From JAJDXW01 sp965223775 (GTDB lineage: Bacteria > Pseudomonadota > Gammaproteobacteria > HK1): 64,000 nt of DNA. How positions within the stretch are numbered: position 1 is the stretch's first letter; the number at the start of each line of letters is the position of its first letter. Positions 33,166 through 42,263 of this stretch are shown one piece after another. A program made the translations under genes and the position numbers. The notes below the pieces were generated by a model. That model was not told where the DNA came from. It did no database searches and worked only from the letters and a program-made list of their open reading frames with translations. The DNA lies in NCBI GenBank assembly GCA_965223775.1, contig OZ245021.1, positions 3,286,001 through 3,350,000 of the forward strand, written 5' to 3'.

Positions 33166-33802
33166 TTGGCCCTGGGCGTCCGCAGTGCTCGCGTCGGAGA
33201 TGATCCGGGCGTACGCGGAGCGGGGCGATATCGGTCGCGCAGAGGAAGTCCTGAATACCTTCGAGGCGCAAGGATCGGAGCACGCGATTCCTCACGTGGC
33301 GAATACCCTGATCGACGTGCTGGTGGGCATCGGCGGGGAAAGGGAAAAGAACAAAGCGTTGCAACTGCTCCTACAGGACCGTCCCGCATTGTCCGGTCAG
33401 GACGCCATTGATGCGGCCATCCTCGCGCGACGTGCGCGTGATTCCCGCGTCGCACACCGATACTTCGAGCGCGCCGGAGACACGGTATACGCGGACGCCC
33501 GTGCATTGCTCGAGTTCGCGCAAACCAAGATTTGGCTGGCGGGCAACGCTCTCCGGCACCGGCAGTACGACTCGCGACACCGATTTCTCAACGAAGCCCG
33601 GACACTCCTGGAGCGCGTGGTCCAACTCGATGCTTCGCCCGCACGCCATGCTTGGGCGTGGCGGGAGTTGGCGCGCACCCGCAACTGGTTGAAGGCCCCG
33701 GCGCGGGAAGTCGAGGATGCCTATCGCAGAGCAATCGAGCTTCTGCCCGACGAGCCAAGGTTCGCACAGGAGCTGGACAGAATTCGAAGCGCCCGACGAT
33801 AA
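33074..33802 (+). pseudogene. TPR-like protein, 5' end lost at the insertion sequence
   Basis: From about 33168 the frame reads WASAVLASEMIRAYAERGD and continues with helical repeats such as ALSGQDAIDAAILARRARDS, LLERVVQLDASPARHAWAWR and VEDAYRRAIELLPDEPRF, which look like tetratricopeptide repeats. The residues before this belong to the insertion-sequence end, so the natural N-terminus is missing. An internal ATG at 33200 could still give about 200 residues. No matching N-terminal piece is seen on the other side of the element. The function is unknown. Confidence 0.65.
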
Positions 33803-33821
33803 GGGAACGGGATTCCGACGC

Positions 33822-34160
33822 ATGAAGATAGAAATCGGCGAGTCTCTTGGCTGTTCGTATCTGCGACACGTCAAACAGTGCTGGCTGGTGCAGGCCAACT
33901 GGAAGACATCCGAATATTGGACCCGGCGGAAGACCGACGCCGAGCTGGAAACGATGTTTCATGACATCAAGCGGAAGTTCGACAAGGATGGCAACGCGTT
34001 CAAGCAAACCAGGAACGCCGCGCAGTTTCTGAGACAGGGCGAAATTGACATCGTTGGCGTAGACCAGAAGGGCGGCATCCATGCAATGGAAATCGCGTTC
34101 CATGAAGCCGGGCTGAACTACGGAGGCGGTGTCGATAAGGGCCTGCTGCAGGGACAGTGA
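33822..34160 (+). pseudogene. Putative nuclease-like protein, 3' end deleted
   Basis: The protein starts MKIEIGESLGCSYLRHVKQC and reaches LRQGEIDIVGVDQKGGIHAM then EIAFHEAGLNYGGGVDKG. The E-x-D...E-x-A arrangement around GEIDIVGVD and HAMEIAFHE looks like a PD-(D/E)xK-type core. I recall related proteins as longer, with further sequence after LNYG; here the frame ends 7 residues later at a junction with a gene on the other strand. It starts 20 bases after the TPR-like fragment and probably formed an operon with it. Confidence 0.55.
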
Positions 34161-34415
34161 CAACGACAGAGCACTGTCGGGAACGTTCCGCCCGGACAGA
34201 CGCTCGCGCAGGCGGGCTCCGGCCTCGATGTCACGATCGATCGACGCCTCGATGGCCGCGCGGGCCGGCCGGTCGGATGCGAGACGTTCCTCAAGCGCGG
34301 TGAGAGCCCGTTCGATGATTGCGGTCTTGCGTCCGCGGCCTTTCAGATCGAGGCGATCGGCAAGCTGTTCGACACGGTTGTCGAGGTCCGGTCTGTGGAT
34401 AAGGTTGATCGCCAT
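34150..34415 (-). pseudogene. VapB-like antitoxin, 3' end lost, toxin missing
   Basis: The protein starts at 34415 with MAINLIHRPDLDNRVEQLAD, followed by GRGRKTAIIERALTALEERL. This is the ribbon-helix-helix type N-terminus of VapB/PSK-factor antitoxins. After NVPDSALSLSLQQA the frame runs on without a stop through the antisense of the neighbouring genes to 33588, which is not natural sequence. The vapC toxin gene expected downstream is absent. The junction near 34140-34170 joins this gene tail to tail with the truncated nuclease-like gene. Confidence 0.6.
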
Positions 34416-34685
34416 GGGACAGGCATTGCGTCGTCAGAATGATCCGCACGTGGTGGTAGTGTCCAATGCAGAAACTACCAACGGTTGCCGATCGACCGTC
34501 GCAAGGCGGGGCGATTTCCTGCGAAGTTCGAGCGTCCGGCCTGCACGCAGAGCCCCTGCTCTGCGTCATCATCTGCCGCTGCAACGTGGCACTGGCAGTC
34601 TCGACATTGCTCCACTGTCCAGTGACAATATTGCACGCGTCCGACGATCCGGACGATCCCGTGCCGCACGACGGCGGGAGGCACC

Positions 34686-36242
34686 ATGAGCGAGGCGGCA
34701 GTCAGCAGTCGGCGCATGGGCGGCAGGGCGGCACGGCACAAGCTCCGGGCCGCTCCGCTTCGCGAGGAAGAGAAGGCGGTGCGCCCCGGCATGATCGGCG
34801 GCCGGTTCCGGCCCCTCGACGAGAGTGGAGTGCAGCGGATCCACGCCGCCGCGCTCGACGTGCTGGAACACATCGGGCTGTCCGAGGCCATTCCGAGCTG
34901 CATCGAAGCGGTCACCGCGGCCGGGGGGCAGCTCAGCCCCGAAGGTCGACTCCTCTTCCCGCGTGCACTGGTCGAGGACGCGGTGGCGAACGCCGCCCGC
35001 GACATCGTGCTTCACGGGCAGGACCCGCGCCACGATCTGGAACTCACCGGGAACAAGGTGTACTTCGGCACCGCGGGGGCCGCGGTGCACATCGTCGATC
35101 CCCGCACCCGCGAGTACCGCGAGTCCACCCTGGCCGACCTCTACGACATCGCCCGCCTCGTCGACACCCTCGAGCACATCCACTTCTTCCAGCGTTCGAT
35201 CGTCTGTCGTGACCTCGAGGATCCGCGGGACCTCGACCTCAATACCTGTTACGCCGCGATTGCCGGAACGTCGAAGCACGTCGGATCGAGCTGGGTGCAG
35301 CCCGAGCACGTCGACGAGTCGCTCGCGATGCTCCACCGGGTTGCGGGCGATGAAGCACGCTGGCGGGCACGCCCGTTCGTCAGCATGTCGAGCTGCTTCG
35401 TGGTGCCGCCGTTGCGGTTCGCCGAGGATGCGTGCCGCTGCCTCGAAGTGGCGGTGCGCGGTGGAATGCCGGTGCTGCTCCTCGCCGCCGGACAGGCGGG
35501 CGCGACCAGTCCCGCCGCGCTCGCCGGCGCGGTGGTGCAGGAGGTGGCCGAGGTGCTGGCCGGGCTCGTCTACGTCAATGCCCTCTCACCGGGATATCCG
35601 GCGATCTTCGGCACGTGGCCGTTCGTCTCCGATCTCCGCACCGGGGCGATGAGCGGGGGCAGCGGCGAGCAGGCGGTGCTGATGGCGGCGTGCGCGCAGA
35701 TGGGGCGGTTCTACGATCTGCCGACCGGCATCGCGGCCGGGATGGCGGACTCGAAGCTGCCGGACGCACAAGCCGGCTACGAGAAGGGATACACGACGGT
35801 GCTGGCCGGACACTCCGGAGCGAACCTCGTCTACGAATCGGCGGGAATGCTGGGGAGCCTGCTCGGGGCGTGCCTGGAGAGCTTCGTGATCGACAACGAC
35901 ATGCTTGGCGCGGTCAACCGTTCGGTGCGGGGGATCGACACCGACGACGAGAGCCTCTCCGTCGAGACCATGCGCGAGGTGTGCACGGAGGGCCCGAACC
36001 ACTTCCTCGGGCATCCGCAGACCCTCGGGCGCATGCAACGCGACTACGTCTACCCGGAGGTCGGAGATCGCGCGAGCCCGAAGGAGTGGGGCGAGCAGGG
36101 ATCGACCAACATCGTCGAGCGCGCCGCCGAGCGGGTCCGCGAGACGCTGGCCCGTCATCACCCGACCCACATCCCGCCGAGCGTCGATGCGAGCATCCGC
36201 GCCGAATTCAATATCCAGCTCGCGCCGCGAGCGGACCGGTAG
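34686..36242 (+). CDS. Trimethylamine methyltransferase (MttB) family protein, non-pyrrolysine
   Basis: A protein of 518 residues with GGGAGG before the ATG. LHGQDPRHDLELTGNKVYFG, YDIARLVDTLEHIHFFQRS, GAMSGGSGEQAVLMAACAQM and AGYEKGYTTVLAGHSGANL are hallmarks of the MttB superfamily. There is no in-frame TAG, so this is a non-pyrrolysine member like the glycine-betaine methyltransferases. Those transfer a methyl group from a quaternary amine to a corrinoid protein. No corrinoid protein or reactivase gene is in the window, so its partner lies elsewhere or it acts differently. Confidence 0.88.
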   Translation: MSEAAVSSRRMGGRAARHKLRAAPLREEEKAVRPGMIGGRFRPLDESGVQRIHAAALDVLEHIGLSEAIPSCIEAVTAAGGQLSPEGRLLFPRALVEDAVANAARDIVLHGQDPRHDLELTGNKVYFGTAGAAVHIVDPRTREYRESTLADLYDIARLVDTLEHIHFFQRSIVCRDLEDPRDLDLNTCYAAIAGTSKHVGSSWVQPEHVDESLAMLHRVAGDEARWRARPFVSMSSCFVVPPLRFAEDACRCLEVAVRGGMPVLLLAAGQAGATSPAALAGAVVQEVAEVLAGLVYVNALSPGYPAIFGTWPFVSDLRTGAMSGGSGEQAVLMAACAQMGRFYDLPTGIAAGMADSKLPDAQAGYEKGYTTVLAGHSGANLVYESAGMLGSLLGACLESFVIDNDMLGAVNRSVRGIDTDDESLSVETMREVCTEGPNHFLGHPQTLGRMQRDYVYPEVGDRASPKEWGEQGSTNIVERAAERVRETLARHHPTHIPPSVDASIRAEFNIQLAPRADR

Positions 36243-36946
36243 CTCCGGCGCCTTCGACACACGTCGATGCCGGCCCGCCGATGTCGGCGGGACATGGAAT
36301 GAACATTCCGACAGAAGGGACCAATCCCGCCGATCCGGCACAAAGCGGCAAGTCGGCAAGTTGGTTCCGCGGGACAATCACGAATTGGACCAGGCTGAAC
36401 TTCGAGAGCATACGCGAATCAACCTGTTGTTTTTCGGAATGAAACAAGAAATTGGCGAACGCGTTGCTGGGTACGTTCCAGGCGAACCCCGAGCAGCTTG
36501 AAAGCTTTGCGCTGCAGCGCGGTCGGTCGAGTGATGAGGTCGAAGGGCTTGGCATCAGCCAAGGGGTAACCGTTCCGTCAGGCCGTGGAGTCGGCGGCAT
36601 CGGAATCATCATCCCCATCGAATTGAGGTCCCGCAAGGGGGCAGTCTGGCAGCCCGCCGCGCCGCCGAGGGCGAGACCGAACGCGAACTCGCCGCCCGCC
36701 GCACCGCCGAGGACGAGGCCGAACGCGAGGCCGCCGCCCGCCGCGCCGCCGAGGCGCGGATCGCCGAGCTCGAAGCCCTGCTCGAGGAGAAGCACGGCTC
36801 GCGGTAGCCTCCGCCACGCGCGGGCCGAGGCGCTCTTTCAGGAGAAGGCGGCTCGCCCGGTCCTCTCCCGTCCGGCCGGTGCCCGGCGCTCCGCACCCCG
36901 GATGACCACCCAGACGGTGTCGCGCCGCGGGAGCGGTCAGCTCCGT
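36243..36946. other. Composite stretch of gene debris between mttB-like and dnaE2 genes
   Basis: 704 bases without an intact gene. The first 400 bases have lower GC than the neighbours and several short open frames on both strands, none of which I recognise. The 3' part of a Uma2-like gene lies at 36643-36807. The final 140 bases before the dnaE2 stop show nothing. Confidence 0.5.
36643..36807 (+). pseudogene. C-terminal coiled-coil fragment resembling Uma2-family proteins
   Basis: The frame reads SLAARRAAEGETERELAARR, then TAEDEAEREAAARRAAEARI and ends AELEALLEEKHGSR at a TAG. This repeating Ala/Glu/Arg coiled coil is the usual tail of Uma2-type endonuclease-fold proteins. The catalytic domain that should precede it is absent, so only about 54 residues remain. 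Confidence 0.5.
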
Positions 36947-39900
36947 TCAGTGGAAGTCGCGCGAGGGGAAGAGGCGGCGGGCCTCGTTGCGGGGGTGGCG
37001 CCGGCTCGCGGCAGATCGGTTGCCGGGCCCGGCCCCGTCGAGCCCCTCGAGGAGGACGCCCGCGCCCTCCCCTCCCGCCGAGCCGTCCGCGAGGCGCTCG
37101 AGCCACTCCGACAGATCGACGATCCGTTCCGCGATCACGTGGATCACGGACCCCGAGGACTCGACCCGGCCCTCGACCCGCATCAGGCGGGCGCCCTGCA
37201 CCTCGAGCCGGAAGCGCCGGAAGATCCGGTTCCACACCACGACGTTCACCACCCCCTCCATGTCCTCGAGGGTGAGGAAGATCACCCCCTTCGCGGTCCT
37301 CGGCCGCTGCCGCACCAGCACCACCCCGGTCACCGCGACCCGATCGCCGGAGCGCGCCCGCTCGAGCGCTCCGCTCCAGGTGACCCCCGATCCCACCGCC
37401 TCGCGCAGCAGGGCCACCGGATGCCCGCGCAGGCTCAACCCCACCGACCGGTAGTCGGCCGCGATCTCCTCGCCCGGCGCCGCGGGCGGCAGGGCGACCA
37501 CGGGATCCGGTCCCCGATCCGGCTCGTCCGCGGCAGCGAAGAGGGGGAGCGGCCGCCCCTTGATCCGCTCGACCGCCCACCACCCCTCGCGCCGCCCGAG
37601 ATCGAGCGAGCCGAACGCGGCCGCGGCGGCGAGAGCGGCCATCGCCCGCTCCCCGAGACCGGCCCGGCGGGGCACGTCGGCCGCCTCCCGGTAGCCGTTG
37701 CCGCGGCTCTCCACCAACCGCCGGGCCGCATCCTCTCCGAGCCCCTTCACCAGGCGCAAGCCGAGGCGAAGCGCGAACCCGCCGCCCCCCGCCGCCGGCT
37801 CCAGGGTGCACTCCCACTCGCTCGCGTTGACGTCGACCGGGCGCACCTCCACCCCGTGCTCGCGCGCGTCGCGCACGATCTGGGCCGGGGCGTAGAAGCC
37901 CATCGGCTGGCTGTTGAGCAGCGCGCAGGCGAATACGTCCGGATAGCGGCACTTGAGCCAGGCCGAGGCGTACACCAGGATCGCGAAGCTCGCCGCGTGG
38001 CTCTCGGGGAAGCCGTACTCCCCGAACCCCTCGATCTGCCGCCAGCACTGCTCGGCGAACTCCGGCGCACAGCCCCGGGCCGCCAGCCGTTCGAGGAAGC
38101 GGCGGCGGAACCGCGGCAGGGTGCCGACCCGCCGGAAGGTCGCCATCGCGCGGCGCAGCCCGTCCGCTTCGGCCGGGGTGAACCCCGCCCCGATGATGGC
38201 GATCCGCATCGCCTGCTCCTGGAAGATGGGCACCCCCAGGGTCTTGGACAGGACCGGCTCGAGGTCCGGCAGCGGGTAGCGGACCTCCTCCCGGCCGTCG
38301 CGGCGGCGAAGGTAGGGATGGACCATCCCTCCCTGGATGGGACCCGGGCGCACGATCGCCACCTCGATCACCAGATCGTAGAAGGTGCGGGGCTTCATGC
38401 GGGGGAGGAAGCTCATCTGGGCGCGGCTCTCCACCTGGAACACCCCCAGCGAATCGGCCCGGCACAGCATGTCGTAGACGGCCTCGTCTTTCGGGGGCAC
38501 GCCGGCGAGATCGAGCCGGCGGCCGTGATGGGCGGCCAGTAGCTCGAAGCCTTTGCGAAGGCAGCTCAGCATGCCGAGCCCGAGCACGTCCACCTTGAGG
38601 ATCCCGAGCGCTTCGAGGTCGTCCTTGTCCCATTCGATCACGGTACGGCCGGGCATGGCGGCCGGCCCGATCGGGACCACTTCGTCGAGCCGTCCCTGTC
38701 CGATGACGAACCCCCCGGGGTGCTGGGAGAGGTGACGCGGGAAACCGACGAGAGTCCGGGCCACGGCCAGGGCGTGCCGCAGCCGGGGCGCCCGCGGATC
38801 GAGCCCGAGCGCGCGCACCGCCTCGTCCTCCGGCACCTCGCCGCCGGCGTGGGCGGCGAGGACGGAGGTCACCTCCTCGGACAGCCCGAGGGCCTTGCCC
38901 GCCTCGCGGAGCGCGAGCCGGGCCCGGAAGTGGATCACCGTCGCGGTGAGCGCGGCGCGGTGCCGGCCCCACCGCTCGTACACGTGCCGGATCACCTCCT
39001 CCCGGCGCTCGTGCTCGAAGTCGACATCGATATCCGGCGGCTCGCCCCGTTCTTCGGACACGAAACGTTCGAAGAGGAGATCGCTCCGGGCCGGGTCGAC
39101 GGCGGTGATCCCGAGCACGTAGCACACGGCGGAGTTGGCGGCCGACCCTCGCCCCTGGGCGAGGATCCCGCGTGACCGCGCGAAGCGGACGAGGTCGTAA
39201 ACGGTGAGGAAATAGGCCGCGTAGCCGAGCCGGGCGATGATCGCGAGCTCGTGCTCGATCCGGGCCTGCACCGGGGCGGGAACCCGGGAGTCGTAACGCT
39301 CGGCCGCCCCCTCGCGCACCGCCCGCTCCAGCCGGACCATGGCGGGACGACCATCGGGGCCGGACTCGTCCGGATAGTCGAGACGGAGCCGGTCGAGGGA
39401 GAAGCCGATCCGGCCGGCGATGTCCAGGGTCGCCTCGACCGCCTCGGGACGGTCCCGGAACAGCCGGACCATCTCCCCCGGGGACTTGAGCCGGCGTTCG
39501 GCGTTCTTGAGGAGGGCGAGGCCCATCTCGTCGATGCACCGGCCGGCGCGAAGGCAGGCGAGCACGTCGGCGACGGGACGCCGGTCCGCCCGGTGCATGA
39601 GGACCGAGTTCGTCGCGACGAGGGGCACTTCGGCCGACCGGGCGGCGCGCACCATCCTCTCTTCCCGTGCGTCGTTCGGAGGCGCCCCCAGCCACCGGCG
39701 GAGCGCGAGCCACACCTGCCCGGGGAAGGCCGCGCGCCATGAGGCCAGGATCGGCGCAAGATCCAATCGCGGGCAATCCGGCGGCAGCACGATCAGCACC
39801 ATCCCCTCCGCCGCCGCGAGGAGATCGCCGGCGCGCAGCACTCTGTTCCCGGCCCCGTGTTCACCTCCGCCTCCACCCGCGAGCGCATGGCGGCTCCGGC

Positions 39901-40300
39901 CGGCGTTCCGGTTCCGATTCCGGGCCCCTCCCCCCGCCCGCGCCTTGCCCTCGGTCAGCAGCCGGGACAGCCGCCCGTAGGCGGCCCGATCGCACGGATA
40001 GGCGAGCACGGACGGGGCGTCCGCGAGAGCGAGCCGGGCCCCGACGAACGACCTGAGGCCGGCCGCGCGCGCCGCCACGTGGACCCGCACCGCTCCGGCG
40101 AGCGAGTCGTGGTCCGCGACCCCGAGGGCCGTAAGATCGAGGTCGGCCGCCCGACGGACCAGCTCCTCGGGATGGGAGGCGCCCCGCAGGAAGGAGTAGT
40201 TCGAGATCGCCTCCAACTCCACGTAGCGGGAGGCTCCCGGATCGGAGCTCACGAGGAAATCGGCGCAAGGGTGACGGACAGGACTCGCAGCGGCCGCCAT
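36947..40300 (-). CDS. dnaE2: Error-prone DNA polymerase III alpha subunit DnaE2
   Basis: A protein of 1117 residues. The N-terminal PHP domain begins YVELEAISNYSFLRGASHPE. The polymerase core carries GRGSAANSAVCYVLGI and the catalytic aspartates in PDIDVDFEHERREE (near residue 427). A C-terminal OB fold (SGDRVAVTGVVLVRQRPRTA, VVVWNRIF) follows. DnaE2 performs damage-tolerant synthesis with ImuA and ImuB. The ATG at 40300 is used because the longer frame adds only Arg-rich sequence. It lies 238 bases after imuB and is presumably in the same SOS operon. Confidence 0.93.
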   Translation of the reverse strand: MAAAASPVRHPCADFLVSSDPGASRYVELEAISNYSFLRGASHPEELVRRAADLDLTALGVADHDSLAGAVRVHVAARAAGLRSFVGARLALADAPSVLAYPCDRAAYGRLSRLLTEGKARAGGGARNRNRNAGRSRHALAGGGGGEHGAGNRVLRAGDLLAAAEGMVLIVLPPDCPRLDLAPILASWRAAFPGQVWLALRRWLGAPPNDAREERMVRAARSAEVPLVATNSVLMHRADRRPVADVLACLRAGRCIDEMGLALLKNAERRLKSPGEMVRLFRDRPEAVEATLDIAGRIGFSLDRLRLDYPDESGPDGRPAMVRLERAVREGAAERYDSRVPAPVQARIEHELAIIARLGYAAYFLTVYDLVRFARSRGILAQGRGSAANSAVCYVLGITAVDPARSDLLFERFVSEERGEPPDIDVDFEHERREEVIRHVYERWGRHRAALTATVIHFRARLALREAGKALGLSEEVTSVLAAHAGGEVPEDEAVRALGLDPRAPRLRHALAVARTLVGFPRHLSQHPGGFVIGQGRLDEVVPIGPAAMPGRTVIEWDKDDLEALGILKVDVLGLGMLSCLRKGFELLAAHHGRRLDLAGVPPKDEAVYDMLCRADSLGVFQVESRAQMSFLPRMKPRTFYDLVIEVAIVRPGPIQGGMVHPYLRRRDGREEVRYPLPDLEPVLSKTLGVPIFQEQAMRIAIIGAGFTPAEADGLRRAMATFRRVGTLPRFRRRFLERLAARGCAPEFAEQCWRQIEGFGEYGFPESHAASFAILVYASAWLKCRYPDVFACALLNSQPMGFYAPAQIVRDAREHGVEVRPVDVNASEWECTLEPAAGGGGFALRLGLRLVKGLGEDAARRLVESRGNGYREAADVPRRAGLGERAMAALAAAAAFGSLDLGRREGWWAVERIKGRPLPLFAAADEPDRGPDPVVALPPAAPGEEIAADYRSVGLSLRGHPVALLREAVGSGVTWSGALERARSGDRVAVTGVVLVRQRPRTAKGVIFLTLEDMEGVVNVVVWNRIFRRFRLEVQGARLMRVEGRVESSGSVIHVIAERIVDLSEWLERLADGSAGGEGAGVLLEGLDGAGPGNRSAASRRHPRNEARRLFPSRDFH

Positions 40301-40538
40301 CCGGCTCTTCTCATCTCTCTCCCCCCGGACTCCTCGGCCACCTTCCTCGCAGGGGCGTGAATTCGCCGCGGTGGGGGTCGCACGGACTGAAAGACGCCGT
40401 AGCCGACGCCGTAGCCGGCGTCGGTACGGCCGCGCGGCCAAAGCCGGTCAAGGGGCCATGTCCCGCCAACGCGGCGAACGGAGCGAGCGCGAAGCGACGG
40501 GTCCGGGTCCGCGACGCAAGACGGGTGAAGGGTCCCGG

Positions 40539-42263
40539 TCACGGGAAGAGCCCGTGCAGGAACCAGCGCGCGGGGCCAGGATGCAGATCCCGGTAGATCC
40601 ACAGCCGAGCGCCTTCCTCGGTCTCGACCTGCCAGTAGTCACGCCCCACGGACAGGCCTCCTTCCCGGCTCTCGCCGTCTCCTTCGCCCCACCATTCGGA
40701 GACGATCCGCTCGGGTCCCCGGGCGCTCCGCAGGCGTGCCGGACGACCGCCCCTCCGGCGCAGAGCGGCAGGAGGCTCGAGCGGATCGTCCGGCGCACCC
40801 TCCACCCCGAGCGGCTCCGGGGAGGCGAGCAGCCGCAACGGCCGCGGATTCCCTCCGCCCGCCGCGGTCCACCCCGGCCCATCGGGCGCCGGCCCGCCGT
40901 CCGGCCTCGACCCGTCCGATCCGAACGTCCCCCCCTCCTGCGCCATGATGGCATCGAGGCCCCGCCGCGACGGGCCGCATGGGCCTTCGCGGGTTCGCGG
41001 AGCGGAAGGGGCCGGAGACGCCTCCGGCACTTCGTCGAGGCGGCCGGGATCCGCCAACGCGGCAGACGAGGAAGCGCGAAGCCGCGGATCGGCGGCGGCG
41101 GGAACACGCCGGGACGTGGGGGCCAGCACCGGCTCGACATCGAATGCCGCCTCCGGGCGATGCCGGGCGGCCGGCCGGAACCGGACCAGGTTGCGAGATC
41201 CGAGCCGGACCGAGAGACGCTCCCACAACCCTTCCCGGTCGGACCCGGCCATGGGGTCGAACGGCTCCGCCGCCGCCGCGGCGAGATCGAGGCGGGCCAC
41301 TCCGCCTGCCGGATCGAATGCCTCGGGCCGTTCCCGAAAGAGACCGAGCCACCGTCCGGGGTCGCGGAGTCCCCGCCCCGCACGGACCTCGATCCGCCGC
41401 CCGGGTTCCGGGGCATCGAAGCCGAGGACCAGAATCATCTTCCTCGCCCCGAGATCTCCCTGGCGGAGCCGGACGCACAGCTTCTCCAGCAACGCGGTGC
41501 AGACCGCTTCGACCGATGCAGGGTCCCGCAGGAGCTCCGTCCCCTCCCAGTCGACCCGAAGCTCCGGACGGGGCGGACGCACCCCGAGCGGCTCGGACCC
41601 GCTTCCGTTCGCCTCGAGCACTCGGTCGAGACACCGGATCAGCCGCTCGCCGAACCGTTCGGCGAGCGCCGCACGGGAACGACTCGCGAGATCGCCGATG
41701 CACCGCAGCCCGACCCGGCGCAGCCCCGCCACGCTCCCGGCATCGAGGCGAAGGGCCTCCACCGGCAGCTTGCGCACCTCGTCCGGGGTTCCGATGGTGA
41801 GATCCGTCCCCGCGAAACGAGCGAGTCCCCGGGCCGCACCGGCCGCGCCCGCCACTGCCGCCCGAATCGACCACCCGCCTTCGGCGAACATGCGGCGGCA
41901 ATCTTCCAGCATGGCCCGCTCGCCGCCGAAGAGATGGGCCGTCCCCGCCACGTCGACCAGGAGCTCATCCGTCCCCCGGACGACCCAGGGCCCATACCGC
42001 TCGGCGGCTCGCGCCGCCGCCTTCATCGCTCGGACCTCACGTTCGCGGTCCCGGGGGCTCGCCAGCAGAGACGGACACCGTGCGCGGGCGGTGCTCCATC
42101 CCATGCCGGGACTCACCCCCGAGGCTTGCGCCGCCTCCGATACCGCCGCCACCATCGTGCCGCCATGCACGACCGTCGCCACCGCTCGCCCGCCGTCCCG
42201 GTACGACCGGGTCAGACACTCCGTTGCCACCCGGGGAAACCACACGCAAAGCACCCGTCGCAT
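40539..42263 (-). CDS. imuB: ImuB, inactive Y-family polymerase-like mutasome hub
   Basis: A protein of 574 residues starting MRRVLCVWFPRVATE. The little-finger and palm regions are recognisable (WSTARARCP, VDVAGTAHLFGGE, LRRVGLRCIGDLASRSRAAL), but the acidic pair of active Y-family polymerases is not present in DELLVDVAG, as expected for ImuB. The C-terminal DYWQVETEEGARLWIYRD carries the usual ImuB end. A Pro/Ala/Gly-rich linker of about 100 residues in the second half is longer than usual. ImuB bridges DnaE2, ImuA and the sliding clamp. Confidence 0.9.
   Translation of the reverse strand: MRRVLCVWFPRVATECLTRSYRDGGRAVATVVHGGTMVAAVSEAAQASGVSPGMGWSTARARCPSLLASPRDREREVRAMKAAARAAERYGPWVVRGTDELLVDVAGTAHLFGGERAMLEDCRRMFAEGGWSIRAAVAGAAGAARGLARFAGTDLTIGTPDEVRKLPVEALRLDAGSVAGLRRVGLRCIGDLASRSRAALAERFGERLIRCLDRVLEANGSGSEPLGVRPPRPELRVDWEGTELLRDPASVEAVCTALLEKLCVRLRQGDLGARKMILVLGFDAPEPGRRIEVRAGRGLRDPGRWLGLFRERPEAFDPAGGVARLDLAAAAAEPFDPMAGSDREGLWERLSVRLGSRNLVRFRPAARHRPEAAFDVEPVLAPTSRRVPAAADPRLRASSSAALADPGRLDEVPEASPAPSAPRTREGPCGPSRRGLDAIMAQEGGTFGSDGSRPDGGPAPDGPGWTAAGGGNPRPLRLLASPEPLGVEGAPDDPLEPPAALRRRGGRPARLRSARGPERIVSEWWGEGDGESREGGLSVGRDYWQVETEEGARLWIYRDLHPGPARWFLHGLFP

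Noticed and set aside
36452..38542. A 696-codon plus-strand open frame opposite dnaE2
   Set aside because: It is antisense to the well-conserved dnaE2 and has the Arg/Pro/His-rich composition typical of shadow frames in GC-rich DNA.
40371..40480. Repeated gacgccgtagcc motif between imuB and dnaE2 as an operator
   Set aside because: Only two adjacent units in very GC-rich sequence, with no GTTC or GAAC spacing; probably chance.
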